In this document: one piece after another, positions 1-9,111 of the stretch
Layout: the number at the start of each line of letters is the position of its first letter
Numbering within the stretch: the first letter of the stretch is position 1
DNA from: Natronorubrum sulfidifaciens JCM 14089
GTDB lineage: Archaea; Halobacteriota; Halobacteria; Halobacteriales; Natrialbaceae
Length of the DNA: 64,000 bases
Direction of reading: 5' to 3'
Assembly: GCF_000337735.1 (NCBI RefSeq)
Contig: NZ_AOHX01000046.1
Span: forward strand, 4,124-68,123
Program-made: the position numbers and the translations under genes
The notes under the pieces: generated by a model
The model's database searches: none
What the model was told of the DNA's origin: nothing
What the model saw: the letters and a program-made list of their open reading frames with translations, nothing else

Positions 1-336
1 GGATCCTCATTTCCTTCGGATCTACTTCTAAGCCGTCGGGAGTACATAACCCCTTCGAACTCGAGTGATCCGAGATGACGGCGCGGATTGAACGCGCCGT
101 CGATCACGCTTCTTTGCATTCACATCCGAATCGCCTTGTACACTTAAGGGCGTCGAATTTGAACGTCACCGGAAGTCGCATCCGGCGAAGCGTTCTTCGT
201 ACTATACCGAAGGAGACAAGAACATATAAGGCCGTCGTCTCGAGCGGCGTCTGGCTCGTGTTGAACAGTCTCGAGAAACGGTGTGTCAGGGGGAGATAAC
301 CGATACGATTTAGCGAGTACAGGTGAACAGTGAGAT
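1..336. other. non-coding leader region
   Basis: I see no convincing gene here. Short reading frames exist on both strands, but none has haloarchaeal composition or a recognisable fold. An AT-rich, TATA-like stretch lies near 220-229 (catataag). It is about 110 bases upstream of the next small gene, so a long leader or an unrelated promoter is possible. Confidence 0.4.
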
Positions 337-558
337 ATGGATCGAGAGGGGTTCGTCAAACTCGCGGTGGTCGGACTCGGGCTCGTCGTGCTGAGCTTTT
401 TCGTTCGTGGATTCAGCCAGCTCGTCTTCGGGCGAGGTGTCGCGGATGTCTTGCAAGCACCGTTTGCGACCATCGGGTTCGTGATCGTGGGCTACCTCTT
501 CATCAGAGCGACACTGGATATGGTGGGTGTCTGGAACATCGAGAACAGCGAAACGTAG
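337..558 (+). CDS. small two-helix membrane protein
   Basis: A 73-residue protein of unknown function. Two hydrophobic segments (about residues 8-24 and 40-62) are separated by a short polar loop containing FGRG, and the ends are polar, so it is probably an integral membrane protein. It lies 58 bases upstream of hisD on the same strand and may be co-transcribed with it. I do not recognise a family. The clean hydrophobic pattern and acidic C-terminus make it look real despite its length. Confidence 0.6.
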   Translation: MDREGFVKLAVVGLGLVVLSFFVRGFSQLVFGRGVADVLQAPFATIGFVIVGYLFIRATLDMVGVWNIENSET

Positions 559-616
559 CAAGCAGGACCGTCAGTGGAAGGAAACCGTTTTTCGCGTCCC
601 ACTCGAACGAGCCGAT

Positions 617-1915
617 ATGACAGTAGCTGTGCGAGAGCTGGCTGATCTCGGCCCGGACGAGCGTGTTGCTTTCTTCGACCGAGATGCTGGCATCGAGGCG
701 GTGAGGGGAGACGTACGCGGGATCGTCGACCGAGTTCGAGAAGAAGGCGACGTCGCCGTCCGAGAGTTCACGAGCAAGTTCGATGACGTTGAACTCGGAA
801 ATATTACGATTACGGACGAGTGCGAGCGCGCGTATGACGAGCTCGATGCGGACCTGCTGGAGGCGATCGAGACCGCAGTCGCAAACGTCAGGGAGTTCCA
901 CGAAGCGCAACTGCCGGCGGATTGGCGCGAGGAGTTCAGTCAGGGACGAGAACTTGGCCGACGGTTTCGCCCGCTCGATCGTGTCGGTGTCTACGTTCCC
1001 GGCGGCTCGGCTGCCTACCCATCGAGTGCGATTATGGGGGTCGTGCCGGCTGTCGTCGCCGGTGTCGAGCACGTTACGGTCGTGACGCCGCCGGCTGACG
1101 AACTCAACCCTGTTACGTTGGCGGCCATTCACGCTGCCGGCGCGGATGCCGTCTACAGTGTTGGTGGTGCACAGGCAATCGCCGGACTCGCCTACGGCAC
1201 CGAAACGGTCACGCGCGTGCAGAAGATCGTCGGACCGGGGAACAAGTGGGTGACGGCAGCCAAAGCCGAGGTTCGAGGGGACGTCGAAATCGACTTCCTT
1301 GCGGGGCCGAGCGAGGTCGTTGTCATCGCAGACGAGACGGCGAACCCGGAGTACGTCGCAACGGAACTGATCGCTCAGGCCGAACACGATCCGAACACGT
1401 CGGTCGTCGCCGTCACGGACGACGAGGAGACCGCGGAAGCGATCACCACGGCCATCGACGAACAGGTCGCGTCGCGCGAGCGCGAAGACATAATTCGGGC
1501 CGGACTCGACAACGAGGCAAGCGGTGTCTTGCTGGCGCGATCGATGAGCGAGGCGATCCTCTTTACTGAATCGTACGCGCCGGAGCACCTCTCGATCATC
1601 GCCGAGGACGACGAATCGCTCCTCGAGCGGATCGACAGCGCGGGGAGTGTCTTCCTCGGCCCGAACACGCCCGTTGCGGCCGGCGATTACGCAAGCGGGA
1701 CCAACCACGTGCTCCCGACCAACGGCAGTGCACACGTGACCGGTGGGCTCTCGGTCGAAACGTTCCTCCGATCGACGACTGTCCAGCGGCTCTCAGCGGA
1801 CGGCCTCTCGGAGATCGGCGAGACGATCACGACGCTCGCGGACGCCGAGGGACTCGAGGCACACGCGGCAAGCGTTCGCCGTCGACTCGAGGATATCGAC
1901 GATGAGCAGGCCTAA
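617..1915 (+). CDS. hisD: histidinol dehydrogenase
   Basis: This 432-residue enzyme catalyses the last two steps of histidine synthesis (L-histidinol to L-histidine, NAD-dependent, zinc enzyme). Full family length is present. Visible signatures are the VGVYVPGG stretch, [12 protein letters not shown], the zinc-ligand segment QAEHDPNTS near residue 253, the catalytic Glu-His pair in YAPEHLSI near residue 323, and a later His in TNHVLPT. An upstream in-frame ATG at 527 exists. The start at 617 is preferred because it gives the usual N-terminus and avoids overlapping the preceding gene. It is not in a his operon here; haloarchaeal his genes are usually scattered. Confidence 0.96.
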   Translation: MTVAVRELADLGPDERVAFFDRDAGIEAVRGDVRGIVDRVREEGDVAVREFTSKFDDVELGNITITDECERAYDELDADLLEAIETAVANVREFHEAQLPADWREEFSQGRELGRRFRPLDRVGVYVPGGSAAYPSSAIMGVVPAVVAGVEHVTVVTPPADELNPVTLAAIHAAGADAVYSVGGAQAIAGLAYGTETVTRVQKIVGPGNKWVTAAKAEVRGDVEIDFLAGPSEVVVIADETANPEYVATELIAQAEHDPNTSVVAVTDDEETAEAITTAIDEQVASREREDIIRAGLDNEASGVLLARSMSEAILFTESYAPEHLSIIAEDDESLLERIDSAGSVFLGPNTPVAAGDYASGTNHVLPTNGSAHVTGGLSVETFLRSTTVQRLSADGLSEIGETITTLADAEGLEAHAASVRRRLEDIDDEQA

Positions 1916-2071
1916 CACGGGAGCACGGTTCGGACGGGCCGTGGTCCTGCTCTCCCCATGGGCCCGCACGCGTCGCGGGTGGATCGAACACTGATCGGCG
2001 GGAGCCGTGTCAGCCAGCCCAGCACACGACGACCTAGTTTTACGGTAGTGGGTCCCGGAGTAGCAGGTGAG

Positions 2072-2320
2072 ATGTCACGGCATGAGCACGAACGTGACCG
2101 CGAGTCGGTCGTCGACCCGACAGAGGGGCGTGTACTCGAGCGAAACTACGATTACGCACAGAAAAACGTCCGGCTGCTCTCGATGTGGTATGAGTGTGAG
2201 CCACGGCGGATGCTCGAGTTACTGGCGGAACACGATATCGAACTCTCCCGAAACGACGAACGGCAGTTCGGAGCGTACTACCAGACGGTACAGCGACACG
2301 TGACCACGTACGGCAAGTGA
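2072..2320 (+). CDS. conserved haloarchaeal hypothetical protein
   Basis: An 82-residue soluble protein without cysteines apart from one in WYECEPRR. It is charged and predicted mostly helical, with the segment NYDYAQKNVRLLSMWYEC followed by a helix that has Met-Leu-Glu repeats. No catalytic motif is visible and I cannot assign a function. The start at 2072 is chosen over the upstream in-frame ATG at 1958 because the intervening residues look like translated intergenic DNA. It stands alone between hisD and an Fe-S carrier gene on the same strand. Confidence 0.6.
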   Translation: MSRHEHERDRESVVDPTEGRVLERNYDYAQKNVRLLSMWYECEPRRMLELLAEHDIELSRNDERQFGAYYQTVQRHVTTYGK

Positions 2321-2527
2321 TGTGGGCGAGGCGGGATGTCGACGTGGATGCGCATGTCCGGGTTGTGCAGTCCAAACTGGGTGGCTGCGGTCCCGAGCAC
2401 GGGTGGTGAGCGTCGGGCAGTGACCAGCAGACCGTATGAGCCGTCCCCGGTGCGGCGAGCAGAACGGAGCACGAAGGCGGGCCCACGGGCGTCACAGTTA
2501 ACATCGTCGCGACAGTACTGAATACAC

Positions 2528-2902
2528 ATGAGCACGGACAGCATGGACGGCGGGAACGCAGAGACGCGTCCCGAAATCGAAGTGACCGAAACGGCAGCCG
2601 AGCAAGCGCTCGCGTTGCTCGAGGGCGAAGGGCTCGACGCGGGCGAGGCAGGTCTCCGGCTGTTCGTCCAGCAGGGCGGCTGTGCGGGACTGTCATACGG
2701 GATGCGATTCGACGATGCACCTGATGACGACGACACGATCTACAATCACCACGAGCTCCGTGTTTTCGTCGACCCGGCAAGCCTGAAATACATCGAGGGC
2801 AGTGTCCTCGATTACGAAAGCGGGCTGCAGGCCGAAGGGTTCCACGTGGAAAACCCGAACGTCGTCAGCGAGTGCGGCTGTGGCGAATCGTTCCGGACGT
2901 AG
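2528..2902 (+). CDS. HesB/IscA-type iron-sulfur cluster carrier
   Basis: A 124-residue A-type carrier that probably receives and delivers Fe-S clusters to apo-proteins. The three conserved cysteines are visible: one in GGCAGLSYGM (mid-protein) and two in the C-terminal ECGCGESF. The first 20 residues are a polar extension; the core then begins at about EVTETAAEQAL, as in IscA/ErpA/SufA. The gene is monocistronic and convergent with dodecin, with a short T-rich stretch (gtttttctg, near 2909) between them that may terminate it. I cannot tell the ErpA-like from the IscA-like subtype, so no symbol is given. Confidence 0.9.
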   Translation: MSTDSMDGGNAETRPEIEVTETAAEQALALLEGEGLDAGEAGLRLFVQQGGCAGLSYGMRFDDAPDDDDTIYNHHELRVFVDPASLKYIEGSVLDYESGLQAEGFHVENPNVVSECGCGESFRT

Positions 2903-2927
2903 CGACTCGTTTTTCTGCCAGACAGTA

Positions 2928-3128
2928 TTACTCCTCGAGTTTGAAGGCGACGGTGACTTCCGCCTGGTACTGTCGGTCGTCGGCGCTTGCGACTTCGACC
3001 CCGAGTTCGTCGACTTCGATCCAGTGAACGTTCTCGAGGGTTTCTTCGGCCCGGTCGATGGCGTCGTCGGCCGCCGCATCGAAGCTGTCTGGACTCGTTC
3101 CGATCAGTGTGATCTTTTTGAATACCAT
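2928..3128 (-). CDS. dodecin, flavin-binding protein
   Basis: This 66-residue dodecin is known from Halobacterium to form a hollow dodecamer that stores riboflavin/lumichrome between stacked tryptophans. The start [16 protein letters not shown] matches the family. Trp36 (in VHWIEV) and Gln55 (in RQYQAEV) fall at the positions used for flavin binding in the Halobacterium protein. An upstream in-frame ATG would add a 20-residue non-homologous tail, so the shorter start is preferred. Confidence 0.95.
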   Translation of the reverse strand: MVFKKITLIGTSPDSFDAAADDAIDRAEETLENVHWIEVDELGVEVASADDRQYQAEVTVAFKLEE

Positions 3129-3338
3129 TGCCCGTAGACGTACACCGTGGTTCGTCTTCAATGTATGGCTAGTGATAGCAATAATCACTGTTTTTGAGAC
3201 GAGTCATGCTCGAACGAACGGATGAGACGGTGTCGGGCTGACAGCAACGGGTATCGAACGGCGGCTACGAACCGATTGGACTCGGTTCGTCCACAGTAAT
3301 GCGTGAACGTTTTTGAGGTGCCGCTCTCACTGGAACCC

Positions 3339-4544
3339 ATGACTGGTGCTGACAAGACGATCGATGTGGCAGAGATCGGTGAACTGACGCCGCCGGATCG
3401 AACACTGATGGGGCCGGGGCCGAGCGACGTCAATCCACGCGTCCTGCGGGCGATGAGCACCCCGCTCGTGGGCCATCTCGATCCCTCGTTCGTCGAGATC
3501 ATGGACGAAGTGCAGGAACTGCTGCGGTATACGTTCCGAACGGACAACCAGTGGACGATTCCGGTCTCGGGGACCGGCTCCGCTGCCATGGAGGCCGCGA
3601 TCGGGAACGTCGTCGAGCCGGGCGATACGATGCTCGTCCCGACGAACGGTTACTTCGGTGGCCGGATGACCTCGATGGCTCGCCGGGCCGGCGGCGAGGT
3701 CGTCGAAGTCGACGCCCCGTGGGGCGAGCCACTCGAGCCCGACGATGTGGCCGACGCGCTTGCCGAACACGACCCCGACGTCTTCGGCTTCGTCCACGCC
3801 GAGACGAGTACGGGCGTCCTTCAGCCGAACGTCTCCGAACTGACCGCCGCTGCACACGACCACGATGCACTCGTGATCGCGGACACCGTCACCTCACTCG
3901 GCGGGGTCGAACTCCGCGTCGACGACTGGGGGATCGACGTTGCCTACTCGGGCCCACAGAAGTGTCTCTCCTGTCCGCCCGGTGCGAGCCCACTGACGCT
4001 TTCGGACGCGGCGATGGAGAAGGTCCTCACACGTGAGGAGGAGTCCCGGTCGTGGTATCTCGATCTCTCCTTGCTCGAGGGCTACTGGGGCGACGAACGC
4101 GCCTACCACCACACGGCACCGATCACGAACGTCTATGCGATCCGTGAGGCGCTGCGGCTGGTCGCCGAGGAAGGCATCGAGCAACGGTGGGCACGCCACG
4201 AACGGGTTGCCGGCGCGTTGAAAGCCGGCGTCGAAGCGATGGGCCTCGAGATGAACGCACCCGATGAGTACTGGCTCCCAAGTCTCAACGCCGTCCGTGT
4301 TCCTGCGGGAATCGACGACGGCGACGTCTGTGCCGAACTGCTCGAGCGCTATGACCTCGAGATCGCGGGCGGACTCGGCGATTTGGCGGGCGAGATCTTC
4401 CGGATCGGCTGTATGGGTCACTCCGCACGCCCGAAGAACGTGATCTACGTGGTGGCGGCGCTCGGTGACGTCTTGGAGTCGATGGGGGCAGACGTCGATC
4501 CGGGAGTCGGCGTCTCGGCGGCACGGAACGCGCTCGAAAAATAG
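3339..4544 (+). CDS. class V aminotransferase (alanine-glyoxylate / serine-pyruvate type)
   Basis: A PLP enzyme of 401 residues. It begins with the family hallmark LMGPGPSDVNPRVL and the segment SGTGSAAMEAAI. The PLP lysine lies in AYSGPQKCLSCPPG, preceded by the conserved Asp of DALVIADTVTSLGG. The C-terminal RIGCMGHSA element is also present. Family members transaminate alanine, serine or glyoxylate; the exact donor/acceptor pair cannot be read from sequence. The ATG at 3339 is preferred over 3303 because it precedes a normal polar N-terminus. It is monocistronic. Confidence 0.9.
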   Translation: MTGADKTIDVAEIGELTPPDRTLMGPGPSDVNPRVLRAMSTPLVGHLDPSFVEIMDEVQELLRYTFRTDNQWTIPVSGTGSAAMEAAIGNVVEPGDTMLVPTNGYFGGRMTSMARRAGGEVVEVDAPWGEPLEPDDVADALAEHDPDVFGFVHAETSTGVLQPNVSELTAAAHDHDALVIADTVTSLGGVELRVDDWGIDVAYSGPQKCLSCPPGASPLTLSDAAMEKVLTREEESRSWYLDLSLLEGYWGDERAYHHTAPITNVYAIREALRLVAEEGIEQRWARHERVAGALKAGVEAMGLEMNAPDEYWLPSLNAVRVPAGIDDGDVCAELLERYDLEIAGGLGDLAGEIFRIGCMGHSARPKNVIYVVAALGDVLESMGADVDPGVGVSAARNALEK

Positions 4545-4571
4545 CGGAAAGCGGGGGTCGGTTGTGAACTG

Positions 4572-4892
4572 TTAGGCGGAGATTCGCGGTCCTGGCGGGG
4601 CACGTTCGACCTGATAGTCGTCCCCGTCGACGACGATAATCGCCCACTCATAGGCAGGGTTGACGCTCTGGAGTGTCTTCTCGAGATCATCTGCATCGTC
4701 TGGCTGAGCGACGAAACAGTGGAACTGTCCGGAACCGGTCGGCAGCTCTCCGGTCTCGAGGACGGTACTCACGTGGACGACTTTCCAGTCACGTTCGGCA
4801 CGGAACTTCGGGCCGTTTCCTTCAACGGTGTACCCAAGCTCTGCGAAGATCGACCTGGCCTGCTCGACGAGTCGCATGTTAACAGGACCCAT
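4572..4892 (-). CDS. small conserved haloarchaeal protein (DUF7116-like)
   Basis: A 106-residue protein starting MGPVNMRLVEQARSIFAELGY. An alternative start at 4877 is equally plausible. Alternating beta/alpha character is visible (WKVVHVSTVLE, WAIIVVDGDDYQVERAP), with no cysteine pairs or catalytic signature. It resembles a family widespread in haloarchaea without a known role. It converges on the aminotransferase gene. Confidence 0.65.
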   Translation of the reverse strand: MGPVNMRLVEQARSIFAELGYTVEGNGPKFRAERDWKVVHVSTVLETGELPTGSGQFHCFVAQPDDADDLEKTLQSVNPAYEWAIIVVDGDDYQVERAPPGPRISA

Positions 4893-5094
4893 TCGATGTA
4901 AACGTACGCGACCGCCCATAATAAATGTTGGCACGTAACAAGAGATTGCCACCCTGTGCAAACGAGTTGGCACTCAGGCGGGAACATAGCGTACAACTCC
5001 GAACGAGACACACGATCTGACTGTCAATCGTCAACCGGCACTCGGTGCAGGCGACCGCCGTCCGACGGACGCTGTCGGACGGCCCGTCGATCGC

Positions 5095-5331
5095 TCACTC
5101 GTGGGCCGCGTCCCACTCGGTGGGTTTTCGAAAGTTCCCACACTGGTTGCACTTGATCCGACCCATCGAGTCCATCGCGTTATCGAAACTCTCACAGTTC
5201 GTACAGAACCAGCCGTACCGCTCGTCCGCGTCTTTCGATTCGTATGCGACGAGAAACGGACCCTTGGATCCCTTGTCGCCGTCTCGCTGTGACACGTAGA
5301 CGGTCCCATCGTCAGTGGGCCATGGTTGCAT
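5095..5331 (-). CDS. DUF5816-like zinc-ribbon protein
   Basis: A 78-residue protein with two Cys-x2-Cys knuckles, FCTNCESF and IKCNQCGNF, separated by about 20 residues, so it probably binds one zinc. The N-terminal half (MQPWPTDDGTVYVSQRDGD) is beta-rich. The pattern fits the small haloarchaeal DUF5816 family; function unknown. The long upstream in-frame extension lacks haloarchaeal character, so the start at 5331 is used. Confidence 0.75.
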   Translation of the reverse strand: MQPWPTDDGTVYVSQRDGDKGSKGPFLVAYESKDADERYGWFCTNCESFDNAMDSMGRIKCNQCGNFRKPTEWDAAHE

Positions 5332-5486
5332 GGTCTCGTCTAGCCACGCTCGCGGTAAATGATTGTCTGTCCGATGTCGGCCCGAACCGCCGTCGGCGAT
5401 CGCCCGAGTATACCCATGGTAATTACTCACACTCGAGACTATCCTAACTGAAAGGTTTACCCGGCAGGGTACCGTTCGATTGGGTA

Positions 5487-5897
5487 ATGTCGTTGGTCGT
5501 GGTTCCCGTTCGATATCCTTTGTCAAAGCATTCGCGACGAACGCTCGAGCGGGCAATCGAGGTCGCTCGTGAGCGAGATGCAGCACTGACGGTGTTGCAC
5601 GTCGATCTCTATCAGAACGGGAAGAAAGTGACTCGAATCGATCTGAAAAACGCCGTCGAGAGCACGTTCGGTCGACTCGAGAACACGCGGTATGTCGTCC
5701 GGACCGGGTTTCTCGTCGAGGAGAGTATTCTCGACGAAGTGGCAGCGGAGGGTGCCGACGCTGTCGTCATCGGGAGCAAACAGGCGAGTCGACTCCGGCG
5801 GATCTTCCAGCGGTTTACCGATAACCCGAACATCGATCGGTATCTGCGGACGCATCTCGATTGTGAGGTTATTACGGTCGAAAGCACACGGGCCTAA
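5487..5897 (+). CDS. UspA-family universal stress protein, degenerate ATP loop
   Basis: A 136-residue single Usp domain. It has the N-terminal strand MSLVVVPVRYP, the second strand ALTVLHVDL and the strand ADAVVIGSKQASRLRR. The typical ATP-binding loop (G-x2-G-x9-G-S/T) is not intact: after VIGS the sequence continues with a long basic helix and no Gly-Ser/Thr. It is therefore probably a non-ATP-binding Usp. It is divergent in type from the second Usp just downstream on the other strand. Confidence 0.8.
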   Translation: MSLVVVPVRYPLSKHSRRTLERAIEVARERDAALTVLHVDLYQNGKKVTRIDLKNAVESTFGRLENTRYVVRTGFLVEESILDEVAAEGADAVVIGSKQASRLRRIFQRFTDNPNIDRYLRTHLDCEVITVESTRA

Positions 5898-5972
5898 CGG
5901 TGTCGGACGACAGTCGAAGTCGGTGCGCGTGCAGTCGGACACAGCCAGTGACCGCACCGACGTAAGCGCTGA

Positions 5973-6419
5973 TTACTTTCCGTCCGTGCCGGCGTCGCGA
6001 ACGACGAAGACCGGAATAGAGGCGTTGTCGACCACTCGCTCCGAGACGCTGCCGAGTGACGTGACCTTCTCCCGCGGACTCTTCCCGCGTGTTCCGATGA
6101 CGATCAGGTCGATATCGTGTTCGTCGGCGTACTCGAGGATCGTCTTCGCCGGCGTTCCCTTCTGGATGTCGGTGACGGTGTCGAGGCCGCGCTGTTCGGC
6201 CTCCTGTTCGATGGCGTCGACGGCATCTCGCCCATCCGCCTCGAGTGCTCGCTCGAGGTCGGTGCTGGTGTCGCCACTGGCTGCAGCGGTCATTCGGCTA
6301 TCGACGACGTACAGCGAGTGGACCGTCGCCTCGTTGGTTTCGGCGATCGGCAGGCCGTGAGTCAGCGTTTCGGCGACCGTCTCGCTCCCGTCTGTCGGAA
6401 TGAGGATATTGTCGTACAT
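5973..6419 (-). CDS. UspA-family universal stress protein, ATP-binding type
   Basis: A 148-residue Usp domain starting MYDNILIPTDGSETV. The intact nucleotide loop GTRGKSPREKVTSLGSVSE matches G-x2-G-x9-G-S. Asp11 of PTDGS is the usual adenine contact. A longer upstream start would add a non-homologous tail. It lies 92 bases downstream of the MscS channel gene on the same strand, so the two may be co-expressed under osmotic or other stress (inference). Confidence 0.9.
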   Translation of the reverse strand: MYDNILIPTDGSETVAETLTHGLPIAETNEATVHSLYVVDSRMTAAASGDTSTDLERALEADGRDAVDAIEQEAEQRGLDTVTDIQKGTPAKTILEYADEHDIDLIVIGTRGKSPREKVTSLGSVSERVVDNASIPVFVVRDAGTDGK

Positions 6420-6511
6420 CTGTGAGCTATCGCATGACTTGGTGTGGTGATCGTATAAAACACCACCACAATCCCACCGTGACGGGAGTGGCGTTGGGAC
6501 CGGCGGCGTCG

Positions 6512-7522
6512 TCACCGATCCGGCTGGCGTCCGGACTCGGTCGTGTGTTGTGGAGTGGTATCCGGCTCCGTGTCCCAGTCGTCGTTGCGTCGGGCCGCGT
6601 CGGGACCGTCGACGGCCAGTCGGGCAACGCCGCTGGTCTCATCGAAAACGTGGTGGCGACGTGGGTAGGCGAACTCGACATCGATGTCGGCAAACCGGTT
6701 GCGGATCGCCGACTGAACGTCCGACCGGGCGACGGCCTGCTTGTAGGGGTGTTTGATCCAGAAGTAGATCTCGAGCGCGATGCCGTTATCGCCGTACTCG
6801 TCGATGTTACAGACCGGTGCAGCGGCGTAACGGGCGCTGCCGATCCGGATATCCGGACCGCCGGAGATAACGGTGTCGACGGTTCTGGCGGCTCGTTCGG
6901 CCTGTTTTCGCGCGGTCTCGAGGTCGCTGTCGTAGGTAACTTCGAACGTCACGGAGATACGAGTGCGTTCGTCTTCGGCAGAGTAGTTGATCACGTCCCG
7001 TTCGTGGATGTCGGCGTTCGGGATGACGATGAATGTGTTCTGGAGGGTGAAGATCTTCGTATAGCGGATCGTGATGTCCTCGACGAATCCCGTATGGCCC
7101 TCGTCAGTGACCTCGATCATGTCGCCGATTTCGTATGGCCGATCGGTGAGGATGAAAAAGCCGTTGATCAGACTCCCGACGAGTGGTGCGAGAACGACTG
7201 CGATCACGGCCGAGATGACGGTCACCGAGAGCAGGATCTCCGTGTTCCCGAGTCCGAGGATCCACGCCGCACTGATCACTGACAGCAACAGGACGGAGAT
7301 CCGGACGCCGCGCAGAACGGTCCGTGTGACGCTGGGGCGTTCGATCCGGCGAGCAACCGTCCGACCGGCGATCCGAACGACGAGTTTCGAGAGATACCAG
7401 CCGATGACGACCACGAGAACCGCGAGTGCGAGATCGACGGTGAGCTGGGAGACGTCGAACGGAAGCACGTCCCGGACCCCTTCGGTCGCCTCGCTCTCGT
7501 CTGCTTGCAACACCCCGCGCAT
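6512..7522 (-). CDS. MscS-family mechanosensitive ion channel
   Basis: A 336-residue small-conductance mechanosensitive channel. Predicted membrane helices lie at about residues 20-40, 65-85 and 95-125. The pore-lining helix leads into the MscS signature region PLVGSLINGFFILTDRPYEIGDMIEV. A beta domain (FVEDITIRYTKI, VIPNADI) and a cytoplasmic alpha/beta domain follow. It releases osmolytes on hypo-osmotic shock in known members. The start at 7522 removes a 30-residue upstream stretch that looks untranslated. It is followed by an ATP-type Usp gene. Confidence 0.9.
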   Translation of the reverse strand: MRGVLQADESEATEGVRDVLPFDVSQLTVDLALAVLVVVIGWYLSKLVVRIAGRTVARRIERPSVTRTVLRGVRISVLLLSVISAAWILGLGNTEILLSVTVISAVIAVVLAPLVGSLINGFFILTDRPYEIGDMIEVTDEGHTGFVEDITIRYTKIFTLQNTFIVIPNADIHERDVINYSAEDERTRISVTFEVTYDSDLETARKQAERAARTVDTVISGGPDIRIGSARYAAAPVCNIDEYGDNGIALEIYFWIKHPYKQAVARSDVQSAIRNRFADIDVEFAYPRRHHVFDETSGVARLAVDGPDAARRNDDWDTEPDTTPQHTTESGRQPDR

Positions 7523-7646
7523 ACCCGGACACTCTTTCCCACAGTGGTTAAGCGTTCTGACCCCACCGTTTACGATGGCCAGTCGGCCACACGAGTCGTG
7601 AAACGAAAACAACCCAATTTCGAAAACAGGTGCTACTCAGTGCATA

Positions 7647-7660
7647 ATAAATCATTTATC
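7647..7660. promoter_or_regulatory. palindrome overlapping trmB-like promoter
   Basis: The perfect 6-1-6 inverted repeat ATAAAT-c-ATTTAT sits about 27 bases upstream of the regulator ATG at 7683, where the TATA box of a leaderless haloarchaeal transcript is expected. CATTTATC (7653-7660) recurs at 9064-9071 in front of the sugar-binding-protein gene. This suggests a shared operator and autoregulation (inference). Confidence 0.45.
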
Positions 7661-7682
7661 CGTCGGGAGCATACGGTCCTGT

Positions 7683-8750
7683 ATGGCACCAGACGAACTT
7701 CGCTCGACCGTCGAGCAGGTCGGGGAGCGATTTAATCTCGGCGAGTACGAGATTGACGCGTATCTGACCGTCTTAGAGCAGGGACAGCTCACGGCGAGCG
7801 AAATCGCTGATCGAACGGATATCCCACAGCCGCGCGTCTACGACACGGTGCGCAGTTTGAGCGACCGCGGGCTTGTCGAACTCCGTGAATCCCGACCGAT
7901 GAAAGTCGTCGCGATCAATCCGGAGGAGGCGTTCGAAAACGTCCAGACCTCGCTCGCGGAGATGATCAACGAACTCGAGAGCCGGTACACCGCGCCGGCG
8001 CGAGACACCGAGGCTGTCTCGTTGGTCAAATCCCGCTCGACGATTCTGCGCTACCTCGAGGAAGTCATCGACGACGCCGACTACGAACTGTCGCTGTCGC
8101 TGACACCGGACCTGTTGACCCGGTTCGAAGACGACCTGAAAGCGACCGTCGATGCGGGTGTCAGCGTTGATCTGATCGTGACGCCGGCGGAGGAGGCTCC
8201 CGAGCCGGACGAGTTCGACTATCGTGAGGTTGCGACGACGGCCCGCGCCCGACGGGGGATCACGACGCCGGTCATCGCCGTCGCCGACGGGAACTACTCG
8301 ATGTATGCGACACAGGACGCATTGCGTGACGATCAGGACCGCTACGGCGTCATCTTCAACCGCTCGGCGCTTGGGTTCCTCGTCTCCGGATTCTTCGGAA
8401 CCGTGCTTTGGACGACCGCAGAGCGGACCCTCGGCGAGGACGGCAGTGCCCGGAGCTATCCCCGGAAGTACGCCTCGATCCGCCGCTGTGTCAAAGACAT
8501 CATGGAAGAAGGTGGCGAGTTCTATGCGACGATCGAGGGTCGAGACGTCGAAGTCGGTGGCCCGCGTATCGTCCGCGGACGCATCCTCGACGTCTCGTTC
8601 GAAGTGAGCGAGGAAGTCGCGTCGCTCACGCTGATCAACGAAGACGATGAGGAGGTCACCGTCGGTGGCCGCGTCGCCGCCTTAGAAGACGTCGAGGCTC
8701 ACGAGATCCACATCGGCCGCAACGAACCGCCGGTCCTCGAGACCGAGTAA
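7683..8750 (+). CDS. TrmB-family transcriptional regulator of sugar transport
   Basis: A 355-residue protein with an N-terminal winged helix (residues about 15-75: [24 protein letters not shown]) followed by a TrmB effector domain with a sugar-binding C-terminal part. TrmB proteins sense sugars and repress or activate ABC sugar importers and glycolytic genes. Its place immediately upstream of a sugar ABC operon on the same strand supports a local role. The stop codon lies inside the first copy of a 59-bp tandem repeat (8735-8863). The effector sugar cannot be deduced. Confidence 0.9.
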   Translation: MAPDELRSTVEQVGERFNLGEYEIDAYLTVLEQGQLTASEIADRTDIPQPRVYDTVRSLSDRGLVELRESRPMKVVAINPEEAFENVQTSLAEMINELESRYTAPARDTEAVSLVKSRSTILRYLEEVIDDADYELSLSLTPDLLTRFEDDLKATVDAGVSVDLIVTPAEEAPEPDEFDYREVATTARARRGITTPVIAVADGNYSMYATQDALRDDQDRYGVIFNRSALGFLVSGFFGTVLWTTAERTLGEDGSARSYPRKYASIRRCVKDIMEEGGEFYATIEGRDVEVGGPRIVRGRILDVSFEVSEEVASLTLINEDDEEVTVGGRVAALEDVEAHEIHIGRNEPPVLETE

Positions 8751-8863
8751 TCGACACCTCGAGCGAGTGAGTCGACGGTCTCGCTCCCACCAGCCTCGAG
8801 ACCGAGTAATCGACACCTCGAGCGAGTGAGTCGACGGTCTCGCTCCCACCAGCCTCGAGACCG
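8735..8863. repeat. 59-bp tandem duplication across the trmB-like stop codon
   Basis: Two identical 59-bp units start at 8735 and 8794, followed by an 11-base partial third copy at 8853. The first copy encodes the last codons and stop of the regulator. Each unit holds GAGACCG and CGGTCTC in inverted orientation, so the transcript tail can fold into hairpins, possibly serving as tandem terminators. Confidence 0.9.
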
Positions 8864-9111
8864 TCCGTCTCGTTGCCCCACGTTTCGTCTTGCTGCCAGC
8901 TAATTGTTCGTCTGCAGGCACTTGCCGGCCGCCCCTCACAGGTGGATATCGGCCCGAATGCAGTCGCACTCGGGAGTTCGGATCGGTTTCCAGCGGTGGT
9001 TCGAATCCCCGAGCAGGGTGGTCGTAACGCAATCGATATACTGACAGTTTCAGTTTATTACACCATTTATCGCCAACATATATGTCCCATGGTGTGGACG
9101 GATCACTGGTC
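8864..9111. promoter_or_regulatory. promoter region of the sugar ABC operon
   Basis: This non-coding stretch runs between the tandem repeat and the binding-protein gene. Two AT-rich elements are candidates for the TATA box: TTTATTA at about 9054-9060 and ATATAT at about 9078-9083. They would give leaderless starts at 9082 or 9112 respectively. CATTTATC at 9064-9071 matches the palindrome arm in front of the trmB-like gene. Confidence 0.45.

Noticed and set aside
75-299. Open frame of 74 codons at the window start
   Set aside because: The composition is non-acidic and Arg/Ser/Val-rich, unlike real proteins here, with no promoter spacing or recognisable motif. It looks like a chance frame.
503-1735. 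Long minus-strand frame opposite hisD
   Set aside because: Arg-rich, low-complexity translation typical of the antisense frames of GC-rich haloarchaeal genes; hisD on the other strand is unequivocal.
8995-9020. A tRNA-like TTCGAATCCC word
   Set aside because: The flanking bases do not form a T-stem, and no acceptor, D or anticodon arms can be built around it.
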